Positions 12,279 through 23,700 of a DNA stretch of 64,000 nt are shown in pieces. The notes beneath the pieces are model-generated. The model had not been told where the DNA came from. It was given only the letters and a program-made list of their open reading frames with translations, and made no database searches. A program made the translations under genes and the position numbers. Every line of letters starts with the position of its first letter. Within the stretch, counting starts at the first letter, position 1. The stretch lies in NCBI GenBank assembly GCA_023078555.1, contig CM041198.1, positions 9,099,836 through 9,163,835 on the forward strand. Direction: 5' to 3'. The stretch is from Ulva prolifera. Lineage: Eukaryota; Chlorophyta; Ulvophyceae; Ulvales; Ulvaceae.

Positions 12279-12429
12279 GCTACTTGTCTGTTCCATGCTC
12301 AGCACGCTGTCTGCGCTTTCTTGCTGGTTCGTTTTTCGTGCAGCGAGCCGCTGTTCGTCTGCCCCTGTCACCACCTCAGCAATCTGTCGCAGCTCATTCT
12401 TTTGCTTTGCATCATTACAGTGAAGAAGA
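12279..12429. repeat. Retroelement internal split repeat (151 bp)
   Basis: All 151 bases match the right terminal repeat 17550-17700. It directly abuts the internal copy of the other repeat at 12429. Confidence 0.93.
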
Positions 12430-12557
12430 CATTGTTACTGCACTGCGCCGGCATTGTGACGGCTTGTTCACGAGAAGATGTGCTAGAAACGTAAGCATGA
12501 ACCTGCTGTCAGCGGGGTCTACACGGTCTGACGTTCAGACCTGCCCTCATACTGCCC
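12429..12557. repeat. Retroelement internal split repeat (129 bp)
   Basis: Perfect copy of the left terminal repeat 11686-11814. Together with 12279-12429 it forms the internal junction from which PAT-type elements are thought to regenerate their termini. Confidence 0.93.
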
Positions 12558-12602
12558 AGCTCCTCGCTTACGTTCCCATTCTTCTCGCAACAATATGTTG
12601 CA

Positions 12603-13812
12603 ATGCAGCGTGCGCGTGTGGAGCACCTGTCGCTGCGGCATTTCGGGCGGTCGAAGCCCGACCTACGCAAAGCCGGGGCCCCGCGCGGACTGACCCAGGC
12701 CGAGCAGGAGGCAGCGCTTTCTGGCGCTGTGCGCGGCCACATCGCCGATGAGCGTGCGCTGCTGCGCGGCGCCCGCACCGTGGCGAACATCGACCGGGCG
12801 CACCGAGAGTTCAGCGACTTTCTGCTACAGTGGCGCACCAACGCTGCCGGCCAATGGGCCACATGCACGCCCGAGCTGGTGTTGGTCTACCTCCGCGATG
12901 TCGTGTCTCAACGCACCGGTCGGGACGGTGCCGAGCTTACCGCCTCTACGTTGAGGCAGCTAGTGTCGAACCTCAGCATGTGCTTCTGCAAGATCGGCCG
13001 CAGCGAACCATGGGATGAGTTAGACCACAGAGGGAATCCCGCTGCCAGCAGCCTGGTGCGCAACCACGTTGGCCGAGCGGCGCCAGCACGCGAACGGCGT
13101 GCGCGAGCGCAGCGCTGTGCCGGTGACCCTAGGAGTTGTGGGACAGTTGTTGCGCCATTTAGACGCCTGCGAGACCGCAGCGGGCGCGCAGCCTTCTGTC
13201 CTGGAACAGTTGCGTTGCGCCTGAGACGCTGCTTTATTAGCGCTGCTGTGGCACAGCGGCCGGCGCGGTGCGGATCTGTTGCGGCTGGGCTGGCACCACG
13301 TGTACGCACAGGGCACTCGTCCCGTGGACAGTTCCCCGATTCTCAGTTACTGGCGGGAGGGATTCGGTGCTGCGGAGCTGCCGAGCGGCATACTGCTCAC
13401 CCTTGACGAGCTGAAGAATGCGAAGCGGCTGCGACCCCTATCCGTAGAGGTGACTACAGAGCCTATCGCTACGGCAGAGTTATGTGCGGTCAGGCGCTTA
13501 CGGCATTTGCTCAATCTGCAGCGTCGCCACGGCGAGCCCGAGGGGCAGCCCGTTTTCTGTAGTTATGCAACCGTCAATCCGCCACGAACGGCTCTGACCA
13601 CATCCGGATTCGCTAACCGTTTTGACCGCTTTGCTACCGCTGCTCTACCCAGCTCGGGGCCCCAGGTGTACACTGTGCATGGACTGCGCCGCGGTCGCAT
13701 GCAGCATGAGCGAGAGGCTGGCGGCTCTGTGCCGGACATCATGCAGCTAGCTGGGTTGAGCACTGAATCTGTAGCCCACATGTATTTGGATCCGGGACGG
13801 CATCTAGCTTAG
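12603..13812 (+). pseudogene. Tyrosine recombinase (integrase) of the retroelement, broken
   Basis: The frame opens at ATG 12603 with a core-binding-like N-terminal domain (helical, RAHREFSDFLLQW). It passes through a one-base shift near 13065 and a TGA at 13222-13224, then runs to 13812. The C-terminal part is a phage-integrase-type catalytic domain. The first Arg lies in HSGRRGADLLRLGW; the HxxR block is VHGLRRGRMQHE; the nucleophile Tyr lies in AHMYLD. All expected catalytic positions are visible across the pieces. In this order the enzyme inserts a circular cDNA. It lies opposite to the RT gene. The shift could be an unrecognised intron, but no GT-AG pair fits obviously. Confidence 0.85.
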
Positions 13813-13942
13813 CAGGGCTGCAGTGGTAAGGATGTGCTCACACTGCTCTCTTGCAGAATATGCAGTCGCCCAGGCCAGGGGCCATGCAGTGCTTATGTGC
13901 ATAGCGTGTGTCAATTGTAATCAACCTACATCCTTACACCCA

Positions 13943-16131
13943 TTAGGCCTCAGGCCATCGGACGTGGACTGCCTGCATGGGCACCTTCCATCCACTCACT
14001 GCGGTCTGCGCCGGCACTCGGCTAGTAGGCTGCACCATCACACTGTGTGGTCCCGTCAGCTGCCTTTGGTGAAAGATCGGCAGTCCGTGCAGCAATGTGG
14101 TGACCTCCGCCGACACTCGCCGCGGCAGTACCACCATCGCCTGTGTGCGCTCTGTTTCCACTTTCCGCAGCATATTCAACAGCACAGACACTGGCGGGAA
14201 CAGCCACAACAGCGGACGACCAGGTTTGTGGTGACCAGACCGGTGGAGCCACGCATCCCATGTCTGCGCCATGCCGTCCACCGCAACACACCGCCCATCG
14301 TACATTTCACTGAAGTACACTTCACACATGTGCGCAGGCACACTGGCCAGGCAATCGACGGCCGGCGTTCCCATGTCAGCAAACAGTTGCTCCTGTGCCA
14401 TGCGCTGTGAGAAGCGCCAGTCTGTTTTATCCTGCCATTTCAACAACGCATCCGCGCCACGCAGCGCTGCATGCTCTCGCGGCACCCACACAAACGACAG
14501 ATCGACGCCAGCCTGCCACGCTCGCACGTGCAGCCCACAAACCTCCACAAAAATCTCGCCCACCCCTCGCATACGCACGCAGCACGCGTACGCTGCCTGC
14601 GAGTCCGTCCATATCTGAACCTGCATGCCCTTTTTCCGCTTGCCACCTGCAGCCAATCCTTGCATGGCCACTCTGAAGCCCCGAACCTCCCGCAGCGTAC
14701 CAGACAGTCCGGCCCGTATTTCGTCTGCCCTCATGTCCGCTACCATGGTCCACTCTTGACGCCCGGACAAGAACCCCCCGAACGCCATCACACGCCAATA
14801 CTAGGCGGTTTGCTGCACTCGCAGGCATTTTCTTTGCCAAAGCAGCGTCTGCATTCAACTCTAGCACGGGTGCGGCCGCCCGCATCGGCCTCCCATTCAA
14901 ATGCTCGAGGTGTGCGCTCATAAGCTCCGCCCACACGCTCCGCCATACTACGCAACCGCGCTAGCTTCCACTCAGGTACTCTCAATTCACTGCGGCTCCA
15001 GTCAACAAACAAACCCGGAAACTGTTGCTGCCGCATTGGCCACAACTTACACTTGGCTGTAGCATGCACAAATCCCAGGGCAGCCTCCGCCCACACTGCT
15101 GCACCAGCGGCTATAGCAGCTCCGTTCCGCATGCGATGCACTGTTGCTGCATCATCCACCAACGCCGTCAGCGCATGCCCCTATGACCTAGTCCACTCCT
15201 GAGCGCACTGCATGACCAGCGTCCACACATACGGGGCTTGCGAGAGCCCGAACGGCAGGCAGCAAAACACATAACATTGATTGTCCATCTGGAACCCCAA
15301 TAGCGGCCACAGATTAGCTGCCAGGGGAATGTGGTGATAGCCCGCTTTCAGGTCCCACGTGGCCATAAATGCATGCGGCTCGCCTAATTGCACTCAGTCT
15401 GCTAATGTTTCGAACGAAAACGGCATGTATGCGAGCCACGGATTCACGTTCCGCGCATCCAAGATCAATCGCGGCTTACCTTCAGCGTGCCTGGCCACCA
15501 CCAGCGCCAGTACCACTGGTGGGCGACAATTTCGAAATGGCCACAGAAGCACAGAACCCCTACGAACATTCGCCCTTATTTCCTGGCGTGCAAAGCATTC
15601 GTCCTCTCCCGCTTCCAGCCTATTCGAAAACACCACAGGCGGCGGCTCGGCCCGTGCCAGCATCATGTCTATCTCTCCATTGCGCAACCTGCCTGCCTCA
15701 ACGCAGACCTCACACCATTCACACGCTTGTCATGTCGCGGTTCCGCACACTTTCCAGCTCCTTGAGGGTCACAAACCAGGGAATCCCGTGACCCAGCACA
15801 ACACATCTCTCCAGTGCGCAGGCCTGCCCAGGGCCGCGCGCACAGCCCCCCACACCCGAATATACCGACAGTTGGCCCCCACATATGCTACTCTCCGGGC
15901 GCATTCTGCGCTGTAGTGCAGCCGCGTACACATGCTCTGTGCCCACTGCGTCCGGCAGACCCAACGGCCCGCTTCAAACACATCTACCATCACCTGCAGC
16001 CATAGGCCCACGTCGGCCGCCTCCGCACTCCAGCCGCTCTGCACGCCGGTCGCTTCCCAGTCCTGCGGTGACGGGGAGAACGGTGGAGCCGTAGTGATCC
16101 ACCTGTTGCGATCAGTGCGATCGACACGCAC
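13943..16131 (-). pseudogene. Reverse transcriptase-RNase H of the retroelement, broken
   Basis: Reading from 16131 downward, one frame runs to about 14788 with in-frame stops near 15769, at 15394-15396 and at 15181-15183. A frameshift near 14790 then leads into the frame ending at 13943. RT motifs seen: KPRLILDARNVNPWL, DLKAGYHHIPL and FGLSQAPYVW. The RNase H part shows WTDSQAAYACC and, further on, the region typical of DIRS/PAT elements (NALL-type linker, DWRFS, PPVSVLLNMLRKV, VVLPRR). A YxDD-type motif was not located. The segment upstream of 15690 may be the gag C-terminus. The number of breaks suggests the protein is not made by this copy. Confidence 0.85.
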
Positions 16132-16263
16132 TGCTCAGCCCGGCTCCAGCTCGTAATCGGCTGCTGCGGCCACCTGATCACCGGCGAAGGAATGTGACTC
16201 CAGCTTGGAATGCTGCGTTCTCCGGGGAGCAGTCGCCGTTGCACGGCCTGTATTTTTGCAGCG

Positions 16264-17100
16264 CTTTCCCGTGCGGTCAGCAGGGGCAGCAGCGAGCAGC
16301 GGGTCCAGCAGCGGGGTCAGCAGCGGGTCAGCAGCAGGTCAGCAGCGGGTCAGCAGCAGCAGGGTCAGCAGCAGGGTCAGCAGCGGGTCAGCAGCAGCGT
16401 CAGCAGCAGGGTCAGCAGCAGGTCATCAGCAGGTCAGCAGCGGGTCAGCAGCAGGTCAGCAGCAGGTTCAGCAGCAGGGTCAGCAGCAGGGTCAGCAGCA
16501 GGTCAGCAGCAGGGTCCGCAGCGGGGGCAGGAGCAGGGTCAGCAGCGGTTCAGCAGCAGGGTCAGCAGCAGGTAAGCAGCAGGGGCAGCAGCGGGCCAGT
16601 AGCGGGGTCAGCAGCGGGCTGTGGGCTCTGTTTTAATGTGGCCTTTGTGTGTGGCTCCGGATGCGAATCTTTTATTGTGTGTGTCTATTCCCGTTCACTG
16701 TAACACAGCAGTAGGTTAGCGGAGATCCAGCAGCGAAGCAGCAGTGGGTCAGCAGAAGGTTAGCAGTGGAGCAGCAGCAGGTCAGTAGCCGTTGACAGCG
16801 GGTCGGCAGTGGGTCAGCAACAGGGCAGCAGCAGTTGACAACGAATCAGCAATGGGTCAGCAGCAGGTCAGCAACAGTTGACAGGGAGTCAGCAGTATCT
16901 CTAGAGATACGTCAGCAGCAGGTCAGCGGGACGGCAACAGGGTAGCTTGCAGGTCAGCGGCGGGCCAGGAACAGGCAGCAGTACAGTGGTGAGGTGATTT
17001 TTCGTTAAGGTGAGGCGATGTGTGCGGGTGCATTGATTGTGGGTTAGCAGAGGGCGAGCAGCAGGTCTGCGACAGGCAGCAGCAGAGCTGCAGGCAGCGT
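16264..17100. repeat. GTCAGCAGC-type minisatellite in the retroelement
   Basis: Degenerate units of about 9-12 bp built on GGTCAGCAGCA/GGTCAGCAGCG fill 16290-16620. After a short non-repetitive break they continue, more diverged, at 16720-17080. They occupy the place where the gag region would start on the minus strand. The plus-strand frames through it encode Ser/Gln/Ala/Gly repeats and are not taken as genes. Confidence 0.85.
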
Positions 17101-17549
17101 GGTGTGCAGCCGTCCGCCAGGAGCGCTCACAACGCACATGAGTGGACTGTCTGCGTTGCACCGAAGATGTCCCGATGCGTTTGTCACTGTCGGCAGCGGT
17201 AAGCAGGAAACGAGTGGAAAAGAGCGCGGCGCACCACTGCCGGCTTCTCGGGGCATGAGGAGTCACATCTTGGATGCTCTTCTCGACTCGGAACGGCTTG
17301 TCTCGCGACGAGTTGGTCTCCGGCGTGCGCGGCTCGTCGGGGTCGCAGCGGGTTGGTCAATGACTTCCAACTCTCAGATGACCAGCTGCCCTGGCTACTG
17401 CTGAGCCTCTCCTCATCTTTCTCCTCGTCAAATTTGCGCCAGCGCTGTGTCGGGTTCGTAGGCCCGCTGCTCCGAGTCCATCAGAGCGAGGTCGTCCACG
17501 TCTCTCCCAGCTATCTCGGAACCAGCAGAAGCTAGCAGCACCAGCGTGA

Positions 17550-17700
17550 GCTACTTGTCTGTTCCATGCTCAGCACGCTGTCTGCGCTTTCTTGCTGGTT
17601 CGTTTTTCGTGCAGCGAGCCGCTGTTCGTCTGCCCCTGTCACCACCTCAGCAATCTGTCGCAGCTCATTCTTTTGCTTTGCATCATTACAGTGAAGAAGA
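17550..17700. repeat. Retroelement terminal split repeat, right end (151 bp)
   Basis: Right boundary of the element. It matches 12279-12429 at all 151 positions, beginning GCTACTTGTCTGTTCC and ending GTGAAGAAGA. Confidence 0.93.
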
Positions 17701-18399
17701 AATTATGTTTGGTTCTGGTACCAACGCCTCCACCACAACCCGACCAAGTAGGCTTTGCGGTGTGATACAGTGCGACCGCATGCGGGCAGTGATTATACCA
17801 AGTAGTCAGTCAACATCTTTCCAACACTCGTCAACACAATGACCACTCCGATGACCTGTCCCGGCATGTCATCCTTTGTCCCTGTGGTGACTCACCGCCA
17901 GGACTGATGAGCTACATGTGCCTCTCTTACTTGGCCCTTGCAACACACCAGCAGGACGGGTCGATCTGCGATGTGCACCTGAACAGCCGTCTTGCCCATG
18001 GCTATTCTCAATGCCACGAGCTAGCACCCACAGCGGGCCCCTGCATCCCCAGCCCTCACCCCTCGGGCCCATCACCGCAGCCGCAGCCGCGCCCAGCACG
18101 GCATCGAGGCCTCAAGATTTGTCTGTGCTGACCTCAACGAGGCTGCTCGTCAGTCCCGATCAACCCCTTCCACACCGCTCCACTTCACTGTGTCATCCTG
18201 CACTGACCGCTGCATGCATGCCGGCTTGTGGCATGCAGGCTGCTTCCCACCCGCCTTGCCCTCTCTTTTACACCTGCATCATTGACACGTCTGCCAGCGT
18301 GCAGGTATCTCCCGCATGAGTTGCACACCTTCAGGCATGCTCATCTTTGAGCTCAGTGGACTAAACGCGCGGCCGGGATCACCCGTAAAAGTCCATGCG
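17701..18399. other. Intergenic region right of the retroelement
   Basis: No gene supported. TTACA at 18268-18272 (TGTAA on the minus strand) is a candidate poly(A) signal about 130 bp past the ArsS-like stop codon. Confidence 0.5.
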
Positions 18400-20225
18400 C
18401 TACTGCCCTTGACACGAGGATCCAGAGCCAGCAGTGCAGCCGTAGCAGTGGTTGCCGCATGCGATCTTCCGGCCTGTGAGCTCATCGAGTGTCTCGACCG
18501 TGAACACGGTGGGCTTGCTGCCACCGTTCCCCGCCCCAGGAGCCATGCCCATTGCGAGCTGTTGGTTGAAATCGCAGTCATACCTGCACCGCACGCCACG
18601 CTCACAGGTGCCAATTTGGCAGCTCACGCCTGCTGCAGAGACCACACGTATGCTGGCATCTCCAACCCACACTGTGCAGTGAACGGCACATGCAGGCAGT
18701 CGTGTGTGCAGTGCATGGTAGTGCGCATGCATCTGCAGTTGTGTTTGACTCGATATGACTGAGCATGGGGCTGGGGCCGTACAGCGTTCCGTCCCACGAC
18801 ACAGACACGGTGTCCCGGCACATGACCTTCTCCCCCGCATGGCCATTGAAGGACTGCTCGAGCAGCTGCATGTAGTCTGCGACCTCGCCCCTGCGCTCCA
18901 GGTAGTCCCAGTACCGCTTGATGGGCATGTTGTTCAAGCACAGCAGCGAGTTGAACTGGATTTCGTACGCCTCCTGCAGCTCGGTCTTGTATGCTGGCTC
19001 AAGCACTGACTGCTCTGGAGCCAGGAAGACTCCGTTGGGGTTGTAGACCAGGTCGAGCTTCATCGGGGAGTCGGGCATGCCATAGCCGACTGCGTTGAGG
19101 CGTCGCAGGCCTTCTATCGACCGCCGGAATGTGCCTCCTCCTCTCTGAGAATCAACATTGTCTTTGCTGTAGCACGGCAGCGAGGCTACGACACGGACCT
19201 GCATGGCACTGGGAGCCATGAAGACAGGCGTCCGTGTAGTTTTCCCTGCTGTCGAATTCGTTGGCGATCTCTATGCCTGGCCACGACCAATGGCGCTGTA
19301 AGAACACGCGTTTGGAGAGCACCATTGCACTCGGCACGCCAGAAAGACGTGAAATGGTCGCTGTTCGACGTCAGCTTGAACAGTGGTAGCTGCGGTATGT
19401 GTATTACCAAGTACATGTACCCGAATGAGAACAATGAGGACTCACCTTGTGCTGAGCCAGAAATTCTGGCAGATCCTCCTGACCGGGCTCGACTAGGACA
19501 GTAAGGTTGCATCTATCAATGATCTCTACGTCTAGTTTACTGGCCTCTTCAACCAGGAACCTAAATTGGGAGTTCAGCTCTGGTGCGCCACCTGTCAGAT
19601 CCAATGTTTTTATGCTTGGGGATGCTTTCAGTAGCTCTATACACCTCTCAGCTATTCTGCGGTCCATCATCTCGGTCCGCTTTGGGGACGACTCAACGTG
19701 GCAATGCGTGCACGCCTGATTGCAGTACAATCCAATGTTGAGTTGAAAAATTGTGGCTGTCGATCGCACAAGTGGTGATACGCCAGCATCCTGCAGCATC
19801 AGGAACACTGTTCAACATATGATTGATATTCTCGCTCTATCAAAAGCTGCAGAGGTGTATGTGTGAAAATCATGACGAGAGGTCTCCAGGTGCAATAACA
19901 GGTGCTGGGCCACCACATGTCGCAGCAGTGGGCAGACCTCCATCTTCTGTGCCCATGGTTGTATTCCCGTCGCTTTGAGCACCGCCTGTCGCTTCGCGGT
20001 TTCCACTTGCGTCAGTGCGGCCTGCCCTTGCGCCAACGTCGACTCCACCATCGCCTGATAGTCGCCATCGAGCTCAATCTCTTCGAGAACATCAGGAATA
20101 ATAGAAACAAACTCCTCTTTAGCAACGTACGCAACACACGTAGAGTGCCCCGCTTGTTCTCTCCGGCATGGAGATCGAAGCGTCACGCAGCGGCGTGTCT
20201 GCGTGAAAGCTCGACTTGACGACAT
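18400..20225 (-). CDS. ArsS-like radical SAM/Cys-rich protein, probably plastid-targeted
   Basis: Four minus-strand exons, 20225-19938, 19790-19446, 19198-18783 and 18583-18400, join in frame to about 410 aa. The first ATG (20225) starts a Ser/Arg/Thr-rich basic N-terminus (MSSSRAFTQTRRCVTLRS) typical of plastid or mitochondrial transit peptides. Exon 2 has the radical SAM cluster motif CNQACTHCH followed by LDLTGGAPELN. Exon 3 has VASLPCYSKDNVDSQRG and LVYNPNGVFLAPEQ. Exon 4 ends with the Cys-rich block GNHCYGCTAGSGSSC. This order matches the rSAM/Cys-rich family (TIGR04167), which includes ArsS of cyanobacterial arsenosugar synthesis, where it forms the adenosyl-arsenical. ArsM, its usual partner, is not in the window. 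The role here is inferred from family. The gene is divergent from importin-4. Confidence 0.88.
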
Positions 20226-20722
20226 TCTGGGCACCCGTCGCCGACGCTAAAGATCACTAGTGTGTGTGTTTGCGCCAGCAACGAAACGGTGCAGCTTACT
20301 GCGCGCAACTCAGGAACACTGGCGTCAGGCCTGTCTACAGTGCTGCACTTCCGTGGGGAATACAGCGGAAACCTGCCAGCAGCAGCATGCGGCAAGAATA
20401 TACTTTCACCTCCCATATCTGTTTTCGCTTTCGTCCCTTGTCAATGTCGACGAGGCCTGGGAATGTTGGCAGACATTGCATATTGATGGAGTCAGTGTGG
20501 CGTGGGTGCTTCATTCGTCATTTGGCAGCGACTAAAAAATAATGTGTTGCTATATGGTCGTCAATATAAAACATCGGTTGGCCTACAAATGGACACTTCG
20601 TGCATGATCATAGCTTTTCACGCACAAATTTGAACACATTAAGCCCGTTCGAAACCATTTACATGACTCCGGCATTGGACTGCGCCACCTGTCATTTTCA
20701 CACGCCTTAAACGCCACATGCT
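20226..20722. promoter_or_regulatory. Divergent ArsS-like/IPO4 intergenic (promoter) region
   Basis: This 497-bp gap separates two start codons pointing away from each other. Its middle (20520-20660) is notably AT-rich for the window, with AATATAAAAC near 20563 as a TATA-like site. Regulatory function is inferred from position and composition. Confidence 0.5.
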
Positions 20723-23700
20723 ATGCTGATGGATCTGAAGCCGGTACTGCAAGGATGTCTGTCCCAAGACAACGACGTGGGGCCCCCGCGAGCTGCACGT
20801 TCACACCGTCTTGAAAAGCCGCTTGCCCTTCATGTCAAAGTGGAATTCCCTGAACCATCGTGCGAATGCGAAGGCATGATTCTGCAGGTTCGGAAACGGG
20901 CAGAAGAGGCATTAGAAGCGGCGAAGGGCAGGCCTGACGCCGTACCTTCGCTCGCCAGTGAAGCCTGCACCAGTGAGAATGTGCATGTGCGACTTCTTGC
21001 GGCCTTGGTTCTCAAAAAATGGCTGCCGTCCACTTGGCCGGAGCTCTCACCTGATCACCAGAATCAGCTGAAAGACGCGCTGCGTACAAGATCAATCGAA
21101 GGTGAGTAGAGCACCATACTGCGCCTGATCAGCTTGTCCCGCACGATCGGATCAGTAAACTGGCAGCGTAGATAGTCAATTGGGACTTGGAATCAGAATT
21201 AACGCTGTTCACCCCGTGCAGAGCCAACTACATCCGTACGCGCCAGCCTGGTGGAGTGCGTGGCCGGCATTGCAGAGCACGAACTACCCGAAAACCGATG
21301 GCAGGATCTTCTGCCGTTCCTGAATGAATGTACGCAGGCTCCAGCGGCGGAACACCGAGCGAGCAGTGTCACACTGTTCAAAGCCCTTGCGGAGAGCGTG
21401 CCAGCACACCTCGCCCCACACTTCCCGGCCCTGCAGGCGGTCTGCATGAAGGGCCTTCGAGACGAGAGCGATCTCGTCAGAAGAGCTAGCCTTTTCGCAG
21501 TCTCGGGGATCCTGGGTGCGTCTCGGGCTGCCAGTTCCTGGCTGCAACGGTCCCTTCGCCTTCGTCTGGAGCCTGGACACAGTCACCTCGTGTTGCAGGC
21601 CTAGCAGGGGCTGACAAGGCACACACGGCGCTGCTGCAGCAGCTGATGCCCCCAACAATCGACGTTCTGGAGGCCTGCATAAATGCCAGCATCTCTACAG
21701 GCGCCCTAGATGACGCCCACAACGGCATCAGCCTGCTCCTCGAAATCATCGAGGAGCCAATGCCGCTGTTGGTGGACTGCCTCCCCCGCATCGTCCGCCT
21801 CTCCGTGACGACCACCTGTAGCCGCGAAGTCGAGCTGGAGCTCCGCAACCACGCCTCCCAGGTGCCTCCCCCTCCGCCAGCACATGCATTCAGCACTCAA
21901 GCGTATGGCACAGCAGCCTGCTACAAGGGCCTGTACACTGCTTGAGGCCGGGGTGCTGTGCTGCTTCTGCTGTAGTCTGCGACCGCGTCGCCACCCGATG
22001 CGTATATCACGTCGAGTCAGCGGTGCAGCAGTGGCCGGGTGTCTTGAGGGGTTTGCTTGCAACGCGGCTTTGAGGTGGCTGGGTTTCCGGTCTCACCACA
22101 CCATGTCTGCAGTGACACAAGCATGGCCCTCGCACACACCCAAGGCAAAGTTCTGATTCTTCCACCCGCACTGTCTGACCGCGCATGCATGCCACTCGAA
22201 GCCTCTCTTGGTCGGGCACAGTCGGCCGTGGGGACGCCACCTGTCGCGTGGACTCCCCTTGTAACCCCACCCGGTGGCACGGCCAAAGCGTCCATGCATG
22301 CATGCCGCTCGCAGCTGAGCAGAGTGTGCGCGGATGCAGATCTTGGCGTGGCTGGCGACGTTCAAGCCGAAGCAGCTCGCCCGCTCGGCCGCGGTGCCCG
22401 ACATCGTGCGGCAGCTCTGCGCGCTCGCCACGGAGCCCGACCCGGAGGACTTTGATGCCTCCAACGTCTGCCAGGTGCGCCGCCGCCGCCGCAAACGGCC
22501 TGCCCTGTGGGCCCCCAGGTCCGCAACCTGAGGCGCACTCAACAGCGCGCAGCGTCAGCAAGCTGGCACACCTTGGCCACTCATGCCGGGTGGGGTGATC
22601 TAGTCACGCGTGCGCTGATTCCCCGGATCCAGGCCTAGCAACATCCAGAGTGCTCCGTGCGAAGAGTGTGACAATGCTCGACACCAGTCTCTCGGGGGTG
22701 TCTAGAGGGGTGCATGTACACATGGTCACTCACGCGCGTGGGGATGTGCGCCTCGGTGGCGCATAGCGTCGTCCGGCCTCCACTGCCGCCGGTGCGGTCG
22801 GCTGTGTCGGCCCCACAGGAGGGCCAAGCAGGGCGGGCCTGTGCAGGAGGCTCTGCCGCCGCGGAAGCTCGCGACGCAGGCGCTCGACACGCTCGCGCTC
22901 GGCCTGCCCGCCAAGCTCGTCGCGCCTGCCGCGCTGGAGTTTGTGGAGCAGGGGCTCACGCAGGCGGACGCCGCGGCGCGTGTCGCGGCGTGCAGCGTGC
23001 TGGCCGTGCTGAGCGAGGGCTGCGCCGACACGCTGCGCGCGCGGGACCGCTTCGCGGCCCTGCTGCCCGCCGTCACGCAGTGCACTGCCGATGCGGCCCC
23101 GGGTGTGCGGGCCGCGGCGGCGACCTGCATCGGCGAGATGGCATGTGCGACACCCCACTTCCTCCCACCACGCGCAGTCGCCGCCGCCATGCATGCTGGT
23201 TGCTGTGTTCCTCTCCTCCTTTCCCTTTTGGTCCCCTGAGCCTCCTCACACGACACAATTGCATGTGTGCCTTGCCCCTTCACACGTCAGAAGCATCGCT
23301 TCGGTTTCACGGCTGGTGCCGGTGGCAGCAATCGTCCGCCATCCCCCCCCTGTGTGTTTGGGTTCGCCGTTCGACTGTGGCCCTCACACCGCAGCTTACT
23401 TGCATGCAGCCAGTCCCAAGTCCAAGAGGACATCCCCAACACCGCTTCCGTATTCCCCACACAGCCAGTGCGTGGATGACATGCATGCATGACCCCCCCC
23501 AGTTCTCGCCTGCATACGGGCTCGCCACGTCCCGCACCAACCTCCCTTACATCGTCATTCGAGCAACCCCATCCTAGGAGGTTCTGACCCCACACATACC
23601 CACCACTCGGTCGTTGTAGGACGCACTCACCGCCGTCGTGGCGCATGCATGTCGGCGCGGAATCGCGTGCAAGCGTCGGCCCAATGCATGCAGGCCACCT

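Larger units (their letters stand above)
11686..17700 (-). mobile_element. Kangaroo/PAT-type tyrosine-recombinase retroelement
   Basis: The ends and an internal junction form split direct repeats. A 129-bp sequence at 11686-11814 recurs perfectly at 12429-12557. A 151-bp sequence at 17550-17700 recurs perfectly at 12279-12429. Internally the two abut (12279-12557), sharing one A. This A1-B1A2-B2 layout is the hallmark of PAT/Kangaroo members of the DIRS order. Reverse transcriptase/RNase H lies on the minus strand (16131-13943) and the tyrosine recombinase on the plus strand (12603-13812), the inverted arrangement described for Kangaroo of Volvox. No target-site duplication is evident, as expected for recombinase-mediated insertion. 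Both coding frames are broken, yet the repeats are identical copies. Confidence 0.9.

Noticed and set aside
16205..16703. Three overlapping Ser/Gln/Ala/Gly-repeat frames
   Set aside because: All three plus-strand frames are open because the 9-12 bp repeat lacks stops; none has unique sequence supporting translation.
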